A DNA stretch of 50,790 nucleotides from Bacillus sp. (in: firmicutes) (lineage in GTDB: Bacteria; Bacillota; Bacilli; Bacillales; Bacillaceae), in the NCBI GenBank assembly GCA_031180405.1, contig JAPSLU010000011.1, positions 1 to 50,790 of the forward strand. The letters run 5' to 3'. Every line of letters starts with the position of its first letter. Positions within the stretch are counted from its first letter, which is position 1. The notes under the pieces were generated by a model. That model did not search any database. It had not been told where the DNA came from and saw only the letters and a list, made by a program, of their open reading frames with translations. Below, one piece after another: positions 1-8,312 of this stretch. The translations under genes and the position numbers were made by a program.

Positions 1-390
1 AGCATGATAAAGCTCCTTATGAACAACATCATAAATTAACCCTATGTATCCAATGCCATCCCCGTACACGCCTATGGAAATTGCAAAATTACGTTGCTGA
101 TGAACAAAATTCATCGTTCCATCAATTGGGTCAATAATCCATACAACTCCATCTAGGGTTGTTACTTCGTCGCCATACCCCTCCTCACCGAGTATTCGGT
201 GGTCAGGATATGTGGCTTGAATTTTACCAATCAAGAATTGTTCTACTTCCTTGTCCATATTTGTGACTAAATCGTTTGGGTTCGATTTATACTGAATAGA
301 AAGTGTAGAATCAAAAGATGTTCTAATCATTTCTCCAGCTTCTTGTATCCACTGTTTTGCATTTTGATCGATTTCATGCCAATTCGTCAT
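1..390 (-). CDS. yktC: Inositol monophosphatase family protein (3' end outside window)
   Basis: First 130 codons of an inositol-1-phosphatase-like enzyme. It would hydrolyse myo-inositol phosphates, or related substrates such as 3'-phosphoadenosine phosphates, in the cytosol using Mg2+. Reading from the ATG at 390 the frame is open to the window edge. Visible motifs are GEEG (residues 68-71) and DPIDGT (87-92), which carry the metal-binding Glu and Asp residues, and a Lys-Ser-Asn-Pro-Asn-Asp segment (35-40) typical of the family start. The second half, with the C-terminal WD motif, lies outside the window. The next gene upstream is YkzI, the same order as yktC-ykzI in B. subtilis, so I use that name. 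The family is certain; the exact substrate is not. Confidence 0.9.
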   Translation of the reverse strand, partial: MTNWHEIDQNAKQWIQEAGEMIRTSFDSTLSIQYKSNPNDLVTNMDKEVEQFLIGKIQATYPDHRILGEEGYGDEVTTLDGVVWIIDPIDGTMNFVHQQRNFAISIGVYGDGIGYIGLIYDVVHKELYHA

Positions 391-483
391 TAATTAGCCT
401 CATTTCTATGTAAAATTCTCCAATATCTACCTTTAGGATACTGTAAGGAATTGATTGAAATCAAGTGTAAGCCACTTTGTCGC

Positions 484-520
484 GCAGATAAAAACGAACC
501 TAATCTTGAGGTTCGTTTGT
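484..520 (-). terminator. Intrinsic terminator after ykzI
   Basis: A perfect 10-bp inverted repeat (AAACGAACCT at 492-501 and AGGTTCGTTT at 509-518) with a 7-base loop. On the minus strand the second arm runs into a T-rich tract. It sits just after the ykzI stop codon and separates ykzI from yktC. Confidence 0.8.
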
Positions 521-538
521 AGATAAATTTAACTCCAA

Positions 539-727
539 CTAGGCTTGGAGCTTCATCCACTCTTTTCTTAATTTCTCTAATTTTTGTTTGCATTCTATTT
601 TTTTCTTTTGATCTTTATTTTGCATAGCCTCATAAAGGGTGGCTAATTCGTAATCAAGCTCGAGTCTTAACACCCCAATACGATTATTCATCATTTTCTG
701 ACCACTCGTCTTTACAATTTGTTTCAT
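539..727 (-). CDS. ykzI: YkzI-like small charged protein
   Basis: 62-residue soluble protein, mostly helical, rich in Lys, Glu and Gln, with no membrane segment and no catalytic motif. A longer reading frame exists upstream (to 766), but the ATG at 727 follows an AAGGGGCGG ribosome site at the right distance, so this start is preferred. It lies between yktC and yktB, the place of ykzI in B. subtilis, and the name rests on that position and size. The C-terminal 35 residues look like one amphipathic helix or coiled coil. Function unknown. Confidence 0.75.
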   Translation of the reverse strand: MKQIVKTSGQKMMNNRIGVLRLELDYELATLYEAMQNKDQKKKIECKQKLEKLRKEWMKLQA

Positions 728-1030
728 TTTTACCGCCCCTTTCATTCTCTTAATTTTTTTAAACAAGTTACCAACAAAGCGATTTCAAAGAGTCTATTTA
801 GGATTTAATAGTTTTTTTATATAATATGTGTTTATAAAAAAAGTTGGAACTGCTTAGACAAAATTGTGTATTCACCTAGATAATACCACCTGAAAAGTTG
901 ATCAAAACTTCGTTCTGTGTATATCATAATGAATTGTCAACAATTGAATCCATTGTACAAAAACACATCTTTGTATATAATTAATAATTATTATAAAAAG
1001 AGAATTTATCTAACTAGGAGGAAACATAAG

Positions 1031-1651
1031 ATGACAGGTTTTAACGGATTTACTAAAGAGGATTTTGAAACATTTAAAATAGAGGGTCTTGAAGAAAGAA
1101 TGGAGGCCATTCGTGAGCGAATTCAACCAAAATTCAGAGAAATTGGTCAAGCATTAACAGACGATCTCTCAGCAACTATACAAACAGAAATGTTCCTTCA
1201 TATCGCAAAACACGCTAGGAGATCAGTTAACCCTCCTAAAGACACTTGGTTAGCAATTGCAGCAAATAAACGAGGATATAAACAACACCCCCATTTTCAA
1301 GTTGGCTTATTCGATGACCATCTTTTTATTTGGCTAGCCTTTATTTATGAACTACCAAATAAGGAGAGAATTGCAAAAACATTTCTCGAACATATCGAAG
1401 AATTTAACGCATTTTCCACTAAAGATTTTTATGTCTCACTCGATCATACAAAAAAAGACGCAAAACCAATTAATGAAATTGAATTAAATCGGTCACTAGA
1501 ACGATTTAGAGATGTAAAGAAGGCCGAGTTTTTAATTGGTCGCCATTTTCAAGCAAGTGATGAAATAGTACAAAACGGTGAAGAGCTTTACAAAATTATT
1601 AGTGAGACCTTTGAAACATTAACACCCTTATATAAACTCTCCTTTAAATAA
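1031..1651 (+). CDS. yktB: DUF1054 family protein YktB
   Basis: 206-residue cytosolic protein of the DUF1054/UPF0637 family, which is widespread in Bacillales and has no established biochemical role. The frame extends upstream to 917, but the ATG at 1031 has a full AGGAGG at 1016-1021 and gives the family length. Residues 45-110 hold the conserved block around NPPKDTWLAIAANKRGYKQH and HFQVGLFDDHLFIWLAF. It is convergent with yktA, with a perfect palindrome between them. Confidence 0.9.
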   Translation: MTGFNGFTKEDFETFKIEGLEERMEAIRERIQPKFREIGQALTDDLSATIQTEMFLHIAKHARRSVNPPKDTWLAIAANKRGYKQHPHFQVGLFDDHLFIWLAFIYELPNKERIAKTFLEHIEEFNAFSTKDFYVSLDHTKKDAKPINEIELNRSLERFRDVKKAEFLIGRHFQASDEIVQNGEELYKIISETFETLTPLYKLSFK

Positions 1652-1662
1652 TAATTATAGGA

Positions 1663-1692
1663 GTCTGATCCATTTATATAAATGGATCAGAC
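1663..1692. terminator. 30-bp perfect palindrome between yktB and yktA
   Basis: GTCTGATCCATTTAT followed directly by its exact reverse complement. It lies between convergent genes, so it is a likely shared terminator. Neither side has a real T tract, so termination would depend on the stem alone; a protein-binding or RNA-stability role is possible. Confidence 0.55.
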
Positions 1693-1698
1693 ATAAAA

Positions 1699-1965
1699 TT
1701 ACATTTTAATAGAAGGCTCACTAGTATCTTTTGCAGTTTTTACTACTCTGTATGACGAGTATCCACTAACTTCTTCAAACTCTTGACAAATTGTCTTTTC
1801 CTCGGCTTTACTAGGTACGATCTCTTTAAATCTCCTGTAAGCATCCATTAATTGTTTGCGTTCAATTCCTTTTTCGTATGCTTTTTCTACACATTCAAAG
1901 AAATGTATCACATCTACAATTTCTTCTGTATTCCAATCAAGGGAGATTGGATATTGGTAATCCAT
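1699..1965 (-). CDS. yktA: UPF0223 family protein YktA
   Basis: 88-residue soluble protein matching the UPF0223 family by its opening ([19 protein letters not shown]) and the conserved [15 protein letters not shown] segment in the middle. Family members are small helical proteins of unknown role. It lies directly downstream of the nitronate monooxygenase-like gene (29 bases between them) and may be read from the same transcript. The upstream GAGAGAGAGG stretch is a purine-rich but not classical ribosome site. Confidence 0.88.
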   Translation of the reverse strand: MDYQYPISLDWNTEEIVDVIHFFECVEKAYEKGIERKQLMDAYRRFKEIVPSKAEEKTICQEFEEVSGYSSYRVVKTAKDTSEPSIKM

Positions 1966-1996
1966 AAGGTGTAGCCTCTCTCTCTGTTAAAAGTTT

Positions 1997-2956
1997 TCAT
2001 TTCCATTTTTTCCGAATCCCTTCTGCTTCTTTCACGATTCTATCAAGTAAATCTTGAGCAGATGGAATATCTGAAATTAATCCCATAACTTGCCCCGCCC
2101 AGGCAAAGCCCTCATCTATCTTACCATCGTATATGTATCTTTTGTTAGTAACACCACTAATATAATCCTTTAATTCTTCATATCCACTATCATTTTTTTC
2201 AAGCTCCAATATTTTGTCAGTCCAAGTATTTGCAATAGCTCGTGCAGGCGCCCCTAAAGACTTTTTAATAACAACTGTTTGATTTTCATCGTTTTCTACT
2301 AATGCTTGCTTATATAAAGGGTGTGCATGTACACATTCTTGTGTCGCAATAAAACGGGTCCCCATTTCAATTCCTTCTGCACCCAAACTCAATGCCGCCA
2401 TCAATCCGCGCCCATCTCCAATCCCACCTGAGGCAATAACAGGTATTGAAACAACATCAACAACCTGAGGAATTAATACCATTGTTCCAACATCCGTTCT
2501 TCCTAAATGACCTCCTCCTTCCTGTCCAACCACCATCACTGCGTCTGCTCCTAATTCTTCAGCTTTAACCGCCTGTCGTTTCGCTGCAACTAGGACTAAT
2601 TTTCTTACATCAACCCCTTTTAACATATCAAATATTGGCGAGGGATTCCCTCCTGTCATTGAAATAACTGGTACTTTTTCTTCCACTGCAACAGCCACCA
2701 GCTCTTCATACCCTCTACCATGTTGGCCTATTGCAAAATTCACACCAAATGGTTTTAACGTTTTCTCTCTAGTTTTTTTTATTTCATTTCTTAATGCATC
2801 TGCTGATTCTAATGACATCGCTGTGATTTGACCTAATCCCCCTGCATTTGATACGGCGGCCGCAAGATCTGAATAAGCTAAATATGCTAATCCTCCCTGC
2901 ACAATCGGATATTGAATACCTAAGATGTCAGTAACTCTTGTTTTCCAATTCATCAT
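1997..2956 (-). CDS. Nitronate monooxygenase / FabK-like FMN flavoprotein
   Basis: 319-residue TIM-barrel FMN enzyme of the 2-nitropropane dioxygenase family. Members either oxidise alkyl nitronates or, as FabK, reduce enoyl-ACP. Visible hallmarks are VQGGLAYLA near the start (FMN site), GQEGGGHLG with the catalytic-type His150, and the phosphate-binding ASGGIGDGRG (around 175-184). Start chosen at 2956 because a GAGGAGG site lies six bases upstream; a longer frame to 2971 lacks this. B. subtilis has no such gene between yktA and speA, so it looks like an insertion into the conserved order. Sequence alone does not separate nitronate monooxygenase from FabK; the barrel and cofactor are safe. 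Confidence 0.85.
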   Translation of the reverse strand: MMNWKTRVTDILGIQYPIVQGGLAYLAYSDLAAAVSNAGGLGQITAMSLESADALRNEIKKTREKTLKPFGVNFAIGQHGRGYEELVAVAVEEKVPVISMTGGNPSPIFDMLKGVDVRKLVLVAAKRQAVKAEELGADAVMVVGQEGGGHLGRTDVGTMVLIPQVVDVVSIPVIASGGIGDGRGLMAALSLGAEGIEMGTRFIATQECVHAHPLYKQALVENDENQTVVIKKSLGAPARAIANTWTDKILELEKNDSGYEELKDYISGVTNKRYIYDGKIDEGFAWAGQVMGLISDIPSAQDLLDRIVKEAEGIRKKWK

Positions 2957-3073
2957 TTTTAGCCTCCTCATCGTTTATGTATGAATTATTCTAGATTTTT
3001 CAGAAATTCACCTTTAAATTTAGTCTTTATAATCATAAAACAAGGTTAATTCTACAATTTCACATTATTTTTA

Positions 3074-3102
3074 TTGACTGACCTAATTGATAACGATATA
3101 AT
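3074..3102 (+). promoter_or_regulatory. Sigma-A promoter of speA
   Basis: TTGACT (3074-3079), 17-base spacer, TATAAT (3097-3102). It predicts a start near 3109 and a leader of about 147 bases before the speA start codon. Confidence 0.75.
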
Positions 3103-3255
3103 TCATTTGTTTTTGTTTAATAAATAGTCAGATTTCGACACAAACTCTACATAATAGAATATGTATCAGAAACTGCAACGACTTTGTTTAGTGACTATCA
3201 AGTCCTACGCGTTTTAAAAATAGAAATTACTAAAATAAAAGAAGGTGGAAAAACG

Positions 3256-4731
3256 TTGTCACAATTTGAAACACCATTGTTCACGGGTTTAGTTGAACAC
3301 GCTAAAAAAAATCCAATACAGTTCCACATCCCAGGTCATAAAAAGGGGGCAGGTATTGATCCTGACTTTAGAACGTTTATTGGTGATAATGCACTCTCTA
3401 TTGATTTAATTAATATAGGCCCACTCGATGATCTGCATGCTCCAAAGGGCATGATTAAAAAAGCTCAAGACTTAGCATCGGAAGCTTTCGGGGCTGATCA
3501 TACATTTTTTTCTGTCCAAGGAACAAGCGGAGCTATCATGACAATGGTTATGGCAGTATGTGGCCCTGGAGATAAAATTATCGTACCTAGAAACGTTCAT
3601 AAATCAGTAATGTCAGCTATTGTCTTTTCAGGTGCAATACCAATTTTCATTCATCCTGAAATTGATAAACGATTAGGAATCTCACATGGGATAACAATAG
3701 ATGCAGTGGAAAAAGCTCTGGTACAACATCCTGATGCTAAAGGGGTACTTGTTATAAATCCAACTTACTTTGGTATATCTGCTGATCTACAAAAAATTGT
3801 TGAGATTGCACATTCTTATTCAGTACCAGTTTTAGTAGATGAAGCACACGGAGTTCACATTCATTTCCATGAAGACTTGCCATTGAGTGCCATGCAAGCT
3901 GGTGCTGATATGGCAGCCACAAGCGTTCATAAGCTTGGAGGATCAATGACCCAGAGCTCTGTTTTAAACGTAAGAGAAGGCCTTGTTTCACCTCAGAGAG
4001 TACAATCAATCCTGAGCATGATGACAACGACCTCTACATCCTATTTATTACTAGCTTCACTCGATGTTGCACGCAAAAGGCTGGCAACTGAAGGTCATGA
4101 ATTGATTCAAAAGACCATTGAGTTAGCTAATTATACTCGAGATCAAATTAATGAAATCCCAAATATATCATGTATAGGTAAAGAGATTCTCGGTACAAAA
4201 GCTACTTTTGATTATGATCCTACAAAATTGATTATACCTGTCTATGAACTTGGTATTACAGGCTATGAAGTTGAAAAATGGTTACGTGAAAACTATCAAA
4301 TTGAAGTAGAATTATCAGATTTATATAATATTCTTTGTATTATTACTCCAGGAGACACAAAAGCAGAAGTGGATATGTTAATCCGTGCATTAAAGGAATT
4401 ATCTTCTCAAATTCAACAAAATAATGACCGAACTAAGTCAAAAGAACGAATCTTCTTACCAGACATTCCGGTATTAGCACTTACACCACGTGATGCTTTT
4501 TATGCTGAAACAGAGGTTGTTCCATTCCATGAATCTGCAGGTAGAATAATTGCTGAATTTATTATGGTATATCCTCCAGGTATTCCAATTTTCATTCCAG
4601 GAGAAATTATCACTGAAGAAAATTTGACGTATATTAAGAAAAATTTAGAAGTTGGTTTACCAGTTCAAGGTCCTGAGGACCCAACTTTAGACACAATAAG
4701 AGTGATTAAAGAACATCGTGCGATTAGATAA
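3256..4731 (+). CDS. speA: Arginine decarboxylase (PLP, aspartate aminotransferase fold)
   Basis: 491-residue Orn/Lys/Arg decarboxylase, closely matching B. subtilis SpeA in length and sequence pattern. It decarboxylates arginine to agmatine, the first step of polyamine synthesis in Bacillus. The PLP-binding lysine is K226 in TSVHKLGGS, preceded by the conserved DEAHGVH (195-201). The N-terminal QFHIPGHKKGAG and FFSVQGTSG segments are also family hallmarks, and the C-terminal domain carries PPGIPIFIPGE. The frame is open back to 3184, but the TTG at 3256 follows GAAGGTGG and gives MSQFETPLFTG, matching the family start. It ends just before a large hairpin shared with the oppositely oriented SR1 unit. 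Confidence 0.95.
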   Translation: MSQFETPLFTGLVEHAKKNPIQFHIPGHKKGAGIDPDFRTFIGDNALSIDLINIGPLDDLHAPKGMIKKAQDLASEAFGADHTFFSVQGTSGAIMTMVMAVCGPGDKIIVPRNVHKSVMSAIVFSGAIPIFIHPEIDKRLGISHGITIDAVEKALVQHPDAKGVLVINPTYFGISADLQKIVEIAHSYSVPVLVDEAHGVHIHFHEDLPLSAMQAGADMAATSVHKLGGSMTQSSVLNVREGLVSPQRVQSILSMMTTTSTSYLLLASLDVARKRLATEGHELIQKTIELANYTRDQINEIPNISCIGKEILGTKATFDYDPTKLIIPVYELGITGYEVEKWLRENYQIEVELSDLYNILCIITPGDTKAEVDMLIRALKELSSQIQQNNDRTKSKERIFLPDIPVLALTPRDAFYAETEVVPFHESAGRIIAEFIMVYPPGIPIFIPGEIITEENLTYIKKNLEVGLPVQGPEDPTLDTIRVIKEHRAIR

Positions 4732-4773
4732 ATATTGAAAAAAAAAAACCTTCTAGGCGTTTATATATTTTCC

Positions 4774-4867
4774 AAAAAAATTAGGGATAGTGCCCATTTG
4801 TGAATAATTAGTCTCCTTTAAATTATAGACTAATTATTCTTTATTGGTGAACTGTCCCTTTTTTTAT
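4774..4867. terminator. Large bidirectional terminator between speA and SR1
   Basis: Long imperfect hairpin (4784-4858). The inner arms GAATAATTAGTCT (4802-4814) and AGACTAATTATTC (4827-4839) are perfect; the outer arms GGGATAGT and ACTGTCCC pair with G-U. There are seven A before it and seven T after it, so it can end transcription from both speA and SR1. Its size and symmetry also fit a small palindromic repeat that has been adopted as a terminator. Confidence 0.75.
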
Positions 4868-4906
4868 CTATTTGAAACTCAATTATATTAATACAAAGAA
4901 CCCCTT

Positions 4907-5047
4907 TTATTTAACCTTCACAAACTCTAGCTGCTGGCTTTTGTTATAACAATCATGATGACTACATTTACCATACAATGTTGTCACTTTTTCCCCTTCA
5001 ACATGACCAATTGTAGAGTTGCAGTGTTGACATACGATTGTTCCCAT
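4907..5047 (-). CDS. GapA-binding peptide SR1P
   Basis: 46-residue peptide starting MGTIVCQHC and carrying four cysteines (CQHC near the start, C28 and C33 in the KCSHHDC segment) plus two adjacent histidines, a pattern suited to one zinc site. The start, size and Cys pattern match SR1P, the peptide encoded in the SR1 RNA that binds glyceraldehyde-3-phosphate dehydrogenase GapA and stimulates RNase J1 in B. subtilis. An in-frame ATG two codons upstream (5053) sits almost on the AAAGGGG ribosome site, so the ATG at 5047, seven bases from it, is the better start. RNase J1 is encoded 11 kb away in this window. The C-terminal tail after C33 is not something I can match from memory. Confidence 0.85.
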   Translation of the reverse strand: MGTIVCQHCNSTIGHVEGEKVTTLYGKCSHHDCYNKSQQLEFVKVK

Positions 5048-5098
5048 CTCCATACCCCTTTTCAATAGTATATTACTTTCTCAGAATCCACTAATCTT

Positions 5099-5112
5099 TG
5101 AAAGCGCTTTAT
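5099..5112 (+). promoter_or_regulatory. cre box (CcpA site) at the SR1 promoter
   Basis: TGAAAGCGCTTTAT, a close match to the catabolite-responsive element. It lies about 7-20 bases downstream of the predicted SR1 start, where bound CcpA would block elongation. In B. subtilis SR1 is repressed by glucose, mainly by CcpN and to a lesser degree by CcpA. I did not identify a CcpN site. Confidence 0.7.
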
Positions 5113-5125
5113 ACATCTTAAATCA

Positions 5126-5154
5126 ATAATAATATGTCACATTTAATATGTCAA
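5126..5154 (-). promoter_or_regulatory. Sigma-A promoter of SR1
   Basis: On the minus strand: TTGACA (5154-5149), 17-base spacer, TATTAT (5131-5126). A perfect -35 and near-consensus -10. The predicted start is near 5119. Confidence 0.78.
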
Positions 5155-5822
5155 CACCATTTTGTATAACGTATTTATTGCATAATGTATACTTATTGTA
5201 TAGTAGAAGGAATAATTTAAAGAATATTTACATATGTATAGATCCCCCCTAACGAAAAAGTCATATATTTTCATAAATTTACAACAATATTAGGGGTGTT
5301 AATCAAAATATAGAATTTCATTCCAGTTTTTATCACGCAGCCGATCAAACATTTAAGTAATCTTGATGTCTTTTAGCAATTGCTCTTATGCTTTTCCTTC
5401 TCTATACAGAACCAAAAAATATTATTGGATTATTTCATAACAACAATACGAAGTTATTTGCAAAACCTACTTTTTATGAGTTGAAATAACTCATAAAAAA
5501 GTGATAATACACAGGTTCAGATGAACTATTTAGTAATGGGCTTGGTGGATTTCTGGGGCTCCATTTGCCGATACATTCATTGCACGATGTCTAAAGATAG
5601 AACGGTCAAAATAGTGGTGTGTCAGGAGTCCCAACATTATTTTGGGGTTATTCAAAAACTTCCGTTGTAATCCTGTTATAATCTTATGCCCTAGAAGCAT
5701 TACGAAACCTCTGCTATTGCTGAATTACCTTTTGCAATGATTGAGATTTTACTGGTCTTCTCAGATAATATATATAAATAGCAACAGAATGTTTGAAAAA
5801 TTTCAACAGTCTAATTGTATTC
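5155..5822. other. Gene-poor stretch with possible decayed coding remnant
   Basis: No convincing gene. Around 5475-5506 there is a hairpin (ACTTTTTATGAGTT and AACTCATAAAAAAGT) resembling a terminator. Between about 5520 and 5700 short open frames exist on both strands (49 codons plus, 56 codons minus) with a more gene-like base composition than the AT-rich flanks, but none has a ribosome site or a family I recognise. Confidence 0.4.
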
Positions 5823-6071
5823 TTACTTAGTTAAGAGGAAAAATACTTGATAAGTAATAGCAAATAAGGTCAGAGATGAAAAAGAAAATATGATGGCTAT
5901 TTTCCTAGTTTTCATTATCATAAAAGCAATTAAATAAGAGAGATAGAAAAACATGACCAATAAAATCATTTTAGCTAAAATACTATCTTTATTTGATAAC
6001 CACTCAATAACGCTGTAGCTAATCCATAAAACAAGATGTGTACAGGTTAAAAAGCACCAAGTTATTTTCAT
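5823..6071 (-). CDS. Small membrane protein, unknown
   Basis: 82 residues with three predicted membrane helices (about 5-24, 32-53 and 57-79) separated by short charged loops (SNKDSILAK and KTRK). Its ATG is about eight bases after AGGTGAGGTG, a good ribosome site. No family recognised. It stands alone between the gene-poor stretch and slp, pointing away from slp. Likely expressed, but function is open. Confidence 0.65.
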   Translation of the reverse strand: MKITWCFLTCTHLVLWISYSVIEWLSNKDSILAKMILLVMFFYLSYLIAFMIMKTRKIAIIFSFSSLTLFAITYQVFFLLTK

Positions 6072-6346
6072 TCATAATACACCTCACCTAAATGTATGTT
6101 TCTCAAATAGAACGTAGAATTCCTAATAAATTGATTGTCTATATATAATTGACATTTTAAGTATTTGTGTAGGTACATCGTAATATTTTTCATTTTTGTA
6201 ACAAATAGATGACAAGAGGAAGAACAATCAATATATATGATAAAATGGGTTTAATTTAACGTTATAATACGTATTTAGCTACATAGAGCCCAACTGTACA
6301 TACGATTTTTGAACTATTTAATTTATTTTATAAGAGGTGGACATGG

Positions 6347-6733
6347 ATGAAAAGATCAATACTTATTGTGTTAATTATCCCTGCCGTTGTTCTTTCCTCC
6401 TGTGTAAACATTCAATTTTCAGAAGGGCCCTCAGATTTAACGATCACTAAAGACAAACAGATTGTGTTTTTTTCTGATGATGACAATATTGATAGAGAGG
6501 CAGTTTACTATGATGCTTTATTAGACATCAGAGAAAATTTCCCGGATGAGTTTGAAAATATGAAGGTAATCTCAGAAAAAGCGGATAACAGATTATATGA
6601 AGTAGATACATATCCCTCCCTTTTAGTTGTATCAAAGGAAGAAATACTTGTCCAAATCGAAGGAGCTGTCGTATCAAAAGAGGATATTTTGGAACCAGTT
6701 TCTAATGCTTTGTTAGGAAAACACACAAAATAA
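6347..6733 (+). CDS. slp: Small peptidoglycan-associated lipoprotein Slp
   Basis: 128-residue lipoprotein. The N terminus has two basic residues, a hydrophobic stretch and the lipobox LSSC, so it would be lipidated at Cys19 and anchored outside the membrane. The mature part (TITKDKQIVFFSDDDNID, then AVYYDALLDIRENFPDEFENMKV) follows the Slp pattern and has a thioredoxin-like strand order without the CxxC. Position next to pdhD matches slp in B. subtilis, although here it is convergent with pdhD. Ribosome site GAGGTGG at 6334-6340; an overlapping ATG four bases upstream is out of frame. Confidence 0.82.
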   Translation: MKRSILIVLIIPAVVLSSCVNIQFSEGPSDLTITKDKQIVFFSDDDNIDREAVYYDALLDIRENFPDEFENMKVISEKADNRLYEVDTYPSLLVVSKEEILVQIEGAVVSKEDILEPVSNALLGKHTK

Positions 6734-6738
6734 TTATA

Positions 6739-6775
6739 AACAAAAACACAAGACCCTTGATTCCCGTCGGACAAA
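6739..6775 (+). repeat. Fragment of dispersed intergenic repeat (copy A)
   Basis: The segment from ACAAAAACACAAG to TCGGACAA resembles the start of copy C at 37423. Short and degenerate; see copies B, C and D. Confidence 0.4.
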
Positions 6776-6854
6776 TACAGTAATTTATAATAAAAGGCTT
6801 TCTATATAGTTTTTGTTATCCGAAGTTCTAGAGTTTTATAAATTCCTAAGCAAC

Positions 6855-6892
6855 AAAAAAGATGCTAGCACAATTAAGCTAGCATCTTTTTA
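6855..6892. terminator. Bidirectional terminator between slp and pdhD
   Basis: Perfect stem AAAAGATGCTAGC (6857-6869) and GCTAGCATCTTTT (6878-6890) with an eight-base loop, A run on one side and T run on the other. Ends the pdh operon (minus) and probably slp (plus). Confidence 0.88.
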
Positions 6893-6899
6893 ATAATAA

Positions 6900-8309
6900 T
6901 TATTTTACTATATGAATCGGGCTACCAATTGCAACTTCAGCAGCTTCCATTGTTATTTCACCTAAAGTAGGATGAGCGTGAATCGTCATTGCGATATCTT
7001 CAGCTGTCATACCAGCTTCAATTGCTAAACTCAGTTCTGAAACCATATCAGATGCACTTGGGCCTGCAATTTGAGCACCAATGACTAAGCCATCTTCTTT
7101 ACGAGTAATAAGCTTTAAGAAACCATCCGTATCATTTAATGATAATGCACGGCCATTCGCAGCAAATGGGAACTTAGCAGCAATTACATCGATTCCATCT
7201 TCTTTAGCTCCTGCTTCTGTATAACCAACAGATGCAAGCTCAGGCTCAGAGAATACTACTGCTGGAATACCAAGATAATCAATTTCTGCTTTTTCTCCAG
7301 CAATTGCTTCTGCAGCAATTTTCCCTTCATATGAAGCTTTATGTGCTAATTGAGGACCTTCAACAATATCACCAATGGCATAAATGTTTGGAACATTTGT
7401 GCGACATTGCTTATCAATTTTTATAATACCTCTATCAGTCATTTCAACTCCAACTTGCTCTAAACCAAGTTCATCAGTGTTTGGACGACGCCCAACAGAA
7501 ACTAATAGATAATCAGCCTCAATTGTCTTTTCTTCGCCATTGACTTCGAATGTAACCTTTACGCCTGTTTCACTTTCTTCAACACTTTTAGCAGAAGCTT
7601 TTGTGTGAATTTCAGCACCTTTTTTCTTAAGGTTACGTTTTACAATAGCGCTCATTTGTTTTTCAAAACCTGCTAAAATTTCATCTGCAGCTTCAATGAA
7701 AGTAACTTCTGTACCAAAGTTAGCATATGCAGACCCAAGCTCGATTCCAATTACTCCGCCACCGATTACAACAAGTTTTTTAGGGATTTCTTGCAGATTT
7801 AGTGCACCTGTTGAATCTATTACACGCTTAGTGTATTTGAAAGTCGGAATTTCAACTGGGCGTGAACCTGTCGCAATGATTACATTTTTAAATTTGTAAG
7901 TTTGTGAAGATGTTTCGTCCATCACTTTTACTGTTTCATTATCAACGAAGTACGCTTCACCGGAAACGACATCAACTTTATTACCTTTAAGTAATCCAGC
8001 AACACCGCCAGTTAATTTTTTCACAACGCCTTGTTTAAATTCTTGAACTTTAGAAAAATCAACTGTTACGTTTTCAGCCTTTATACCCATGTCTTCAGAG
8101 TGTTTAGCTGTTTCATAGCGATGACCCGCAGAAATCAACGCTTTTGAAGGAATACATCCTACATTTAAACAAACTCCTCCAAGTGTACCTCTTTCAACTA
8201 CTGTTACCTTTTGTCCTAATTGAGCAGCGCGGATCGCTGCAACGTATCCGCCTGGGCCTGCTCCGATGACAAGAGTATCTGTTTCAATTGGGAAATCTCC
8301 AACTACCAT
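6900..8309 (-). CDS. pdhD: Dihydrolipoyl dehydrogenase (E3 of pyruvate dehydrogenase)
   Basis: 469-residue FAD flavoprotein that reoxidises the dihydrolipoyl groups of the E2 subunit and reduces NAD+. FAD-binding GAGPGG (16-21), redox disulfide C47/C52 in [16 protein letters not shown]-binding [10 protein letters not shown] in the second Rossmann fold, FAD-binding AIGD, and the C-terminal active-site HPTLGE with H446 and E451. Length equals that of B. subtilis PdhD. Last gene of pdhABCD, starting three bases after pdhC. It may also serve other 2-oxoacid dehydrogenases. Confidence 0.98.
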   Translation of the reverse strand: MVVGDFPIETDTLVIGAGPGGYVAAIRAAQLGQKVTVVERGTLGGVCLNVGCIPSKALISAGHRYETAKHSEDMGIKAENVTVDFSKVQEFKQGVVKKLTGGVAGLLKGNKVDVVSGEAYFVDNETVKVMDETSSQTYKFKNVIIATGSRPVEIPTFKYTKRVIDSTGALNLQEIPKKLVVIGGGVIGIELGSAYANFGTEVTFIEAADEILAGFEKQMSAIVKRNLKKKGAEIHTKASAKSVEESETGVKVTFEVNGEEKTIEADYLLVSVGRRPNTDELGLEQVGVEMTDRGIIKIDKQCRTNVPNIYAIGDIVEGPQLAHKASYEGKIAAEAIAGEKAEIDYLGIPAVVFSEPELASVGYTEAGAKEDGIDVIAAKFPFAANGRALSLNDTDGFLKLITRKEDGLVIGAQIAGPSASDMVSELSLAIEAGMTAEDIAMTIHAHPTLGEITMEAAEVAIGSPIHIVK

Positions 8310-8312
8310 CGA

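Larger units (their letters stand above)
4775..5119 (-). ncRNA. SR1-type dual-function small RNA
   Basis: A minus-strand unit starting from the promoter at 5126-5154 and ending at the hairpin and T run at 4774-4858. It contains the SR1P peptide gene. In B. subtilis, SR1 lies between pdhD and speA, pairs with ahrC mRNA (the arginine metabolism regulator) and also encodes SR1P; the position here is the same. The predicted RNA, about 340 bases, is longer than B. subtilis SR1 (about 205), so either the 3' part has grown or termination happens earlier. I could not test pairing with ahrC, which is not in the window. Confidence 0.6.

Noticed and set aside
3752-4027. Minus-strand frame inside speA
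   Set aside because: Shadow of speA; no independent support.
5521-5670. 49-codon plus-strand frame
   Set aside because: No ribosome site or known family; treated only as part of a possible decayed region.
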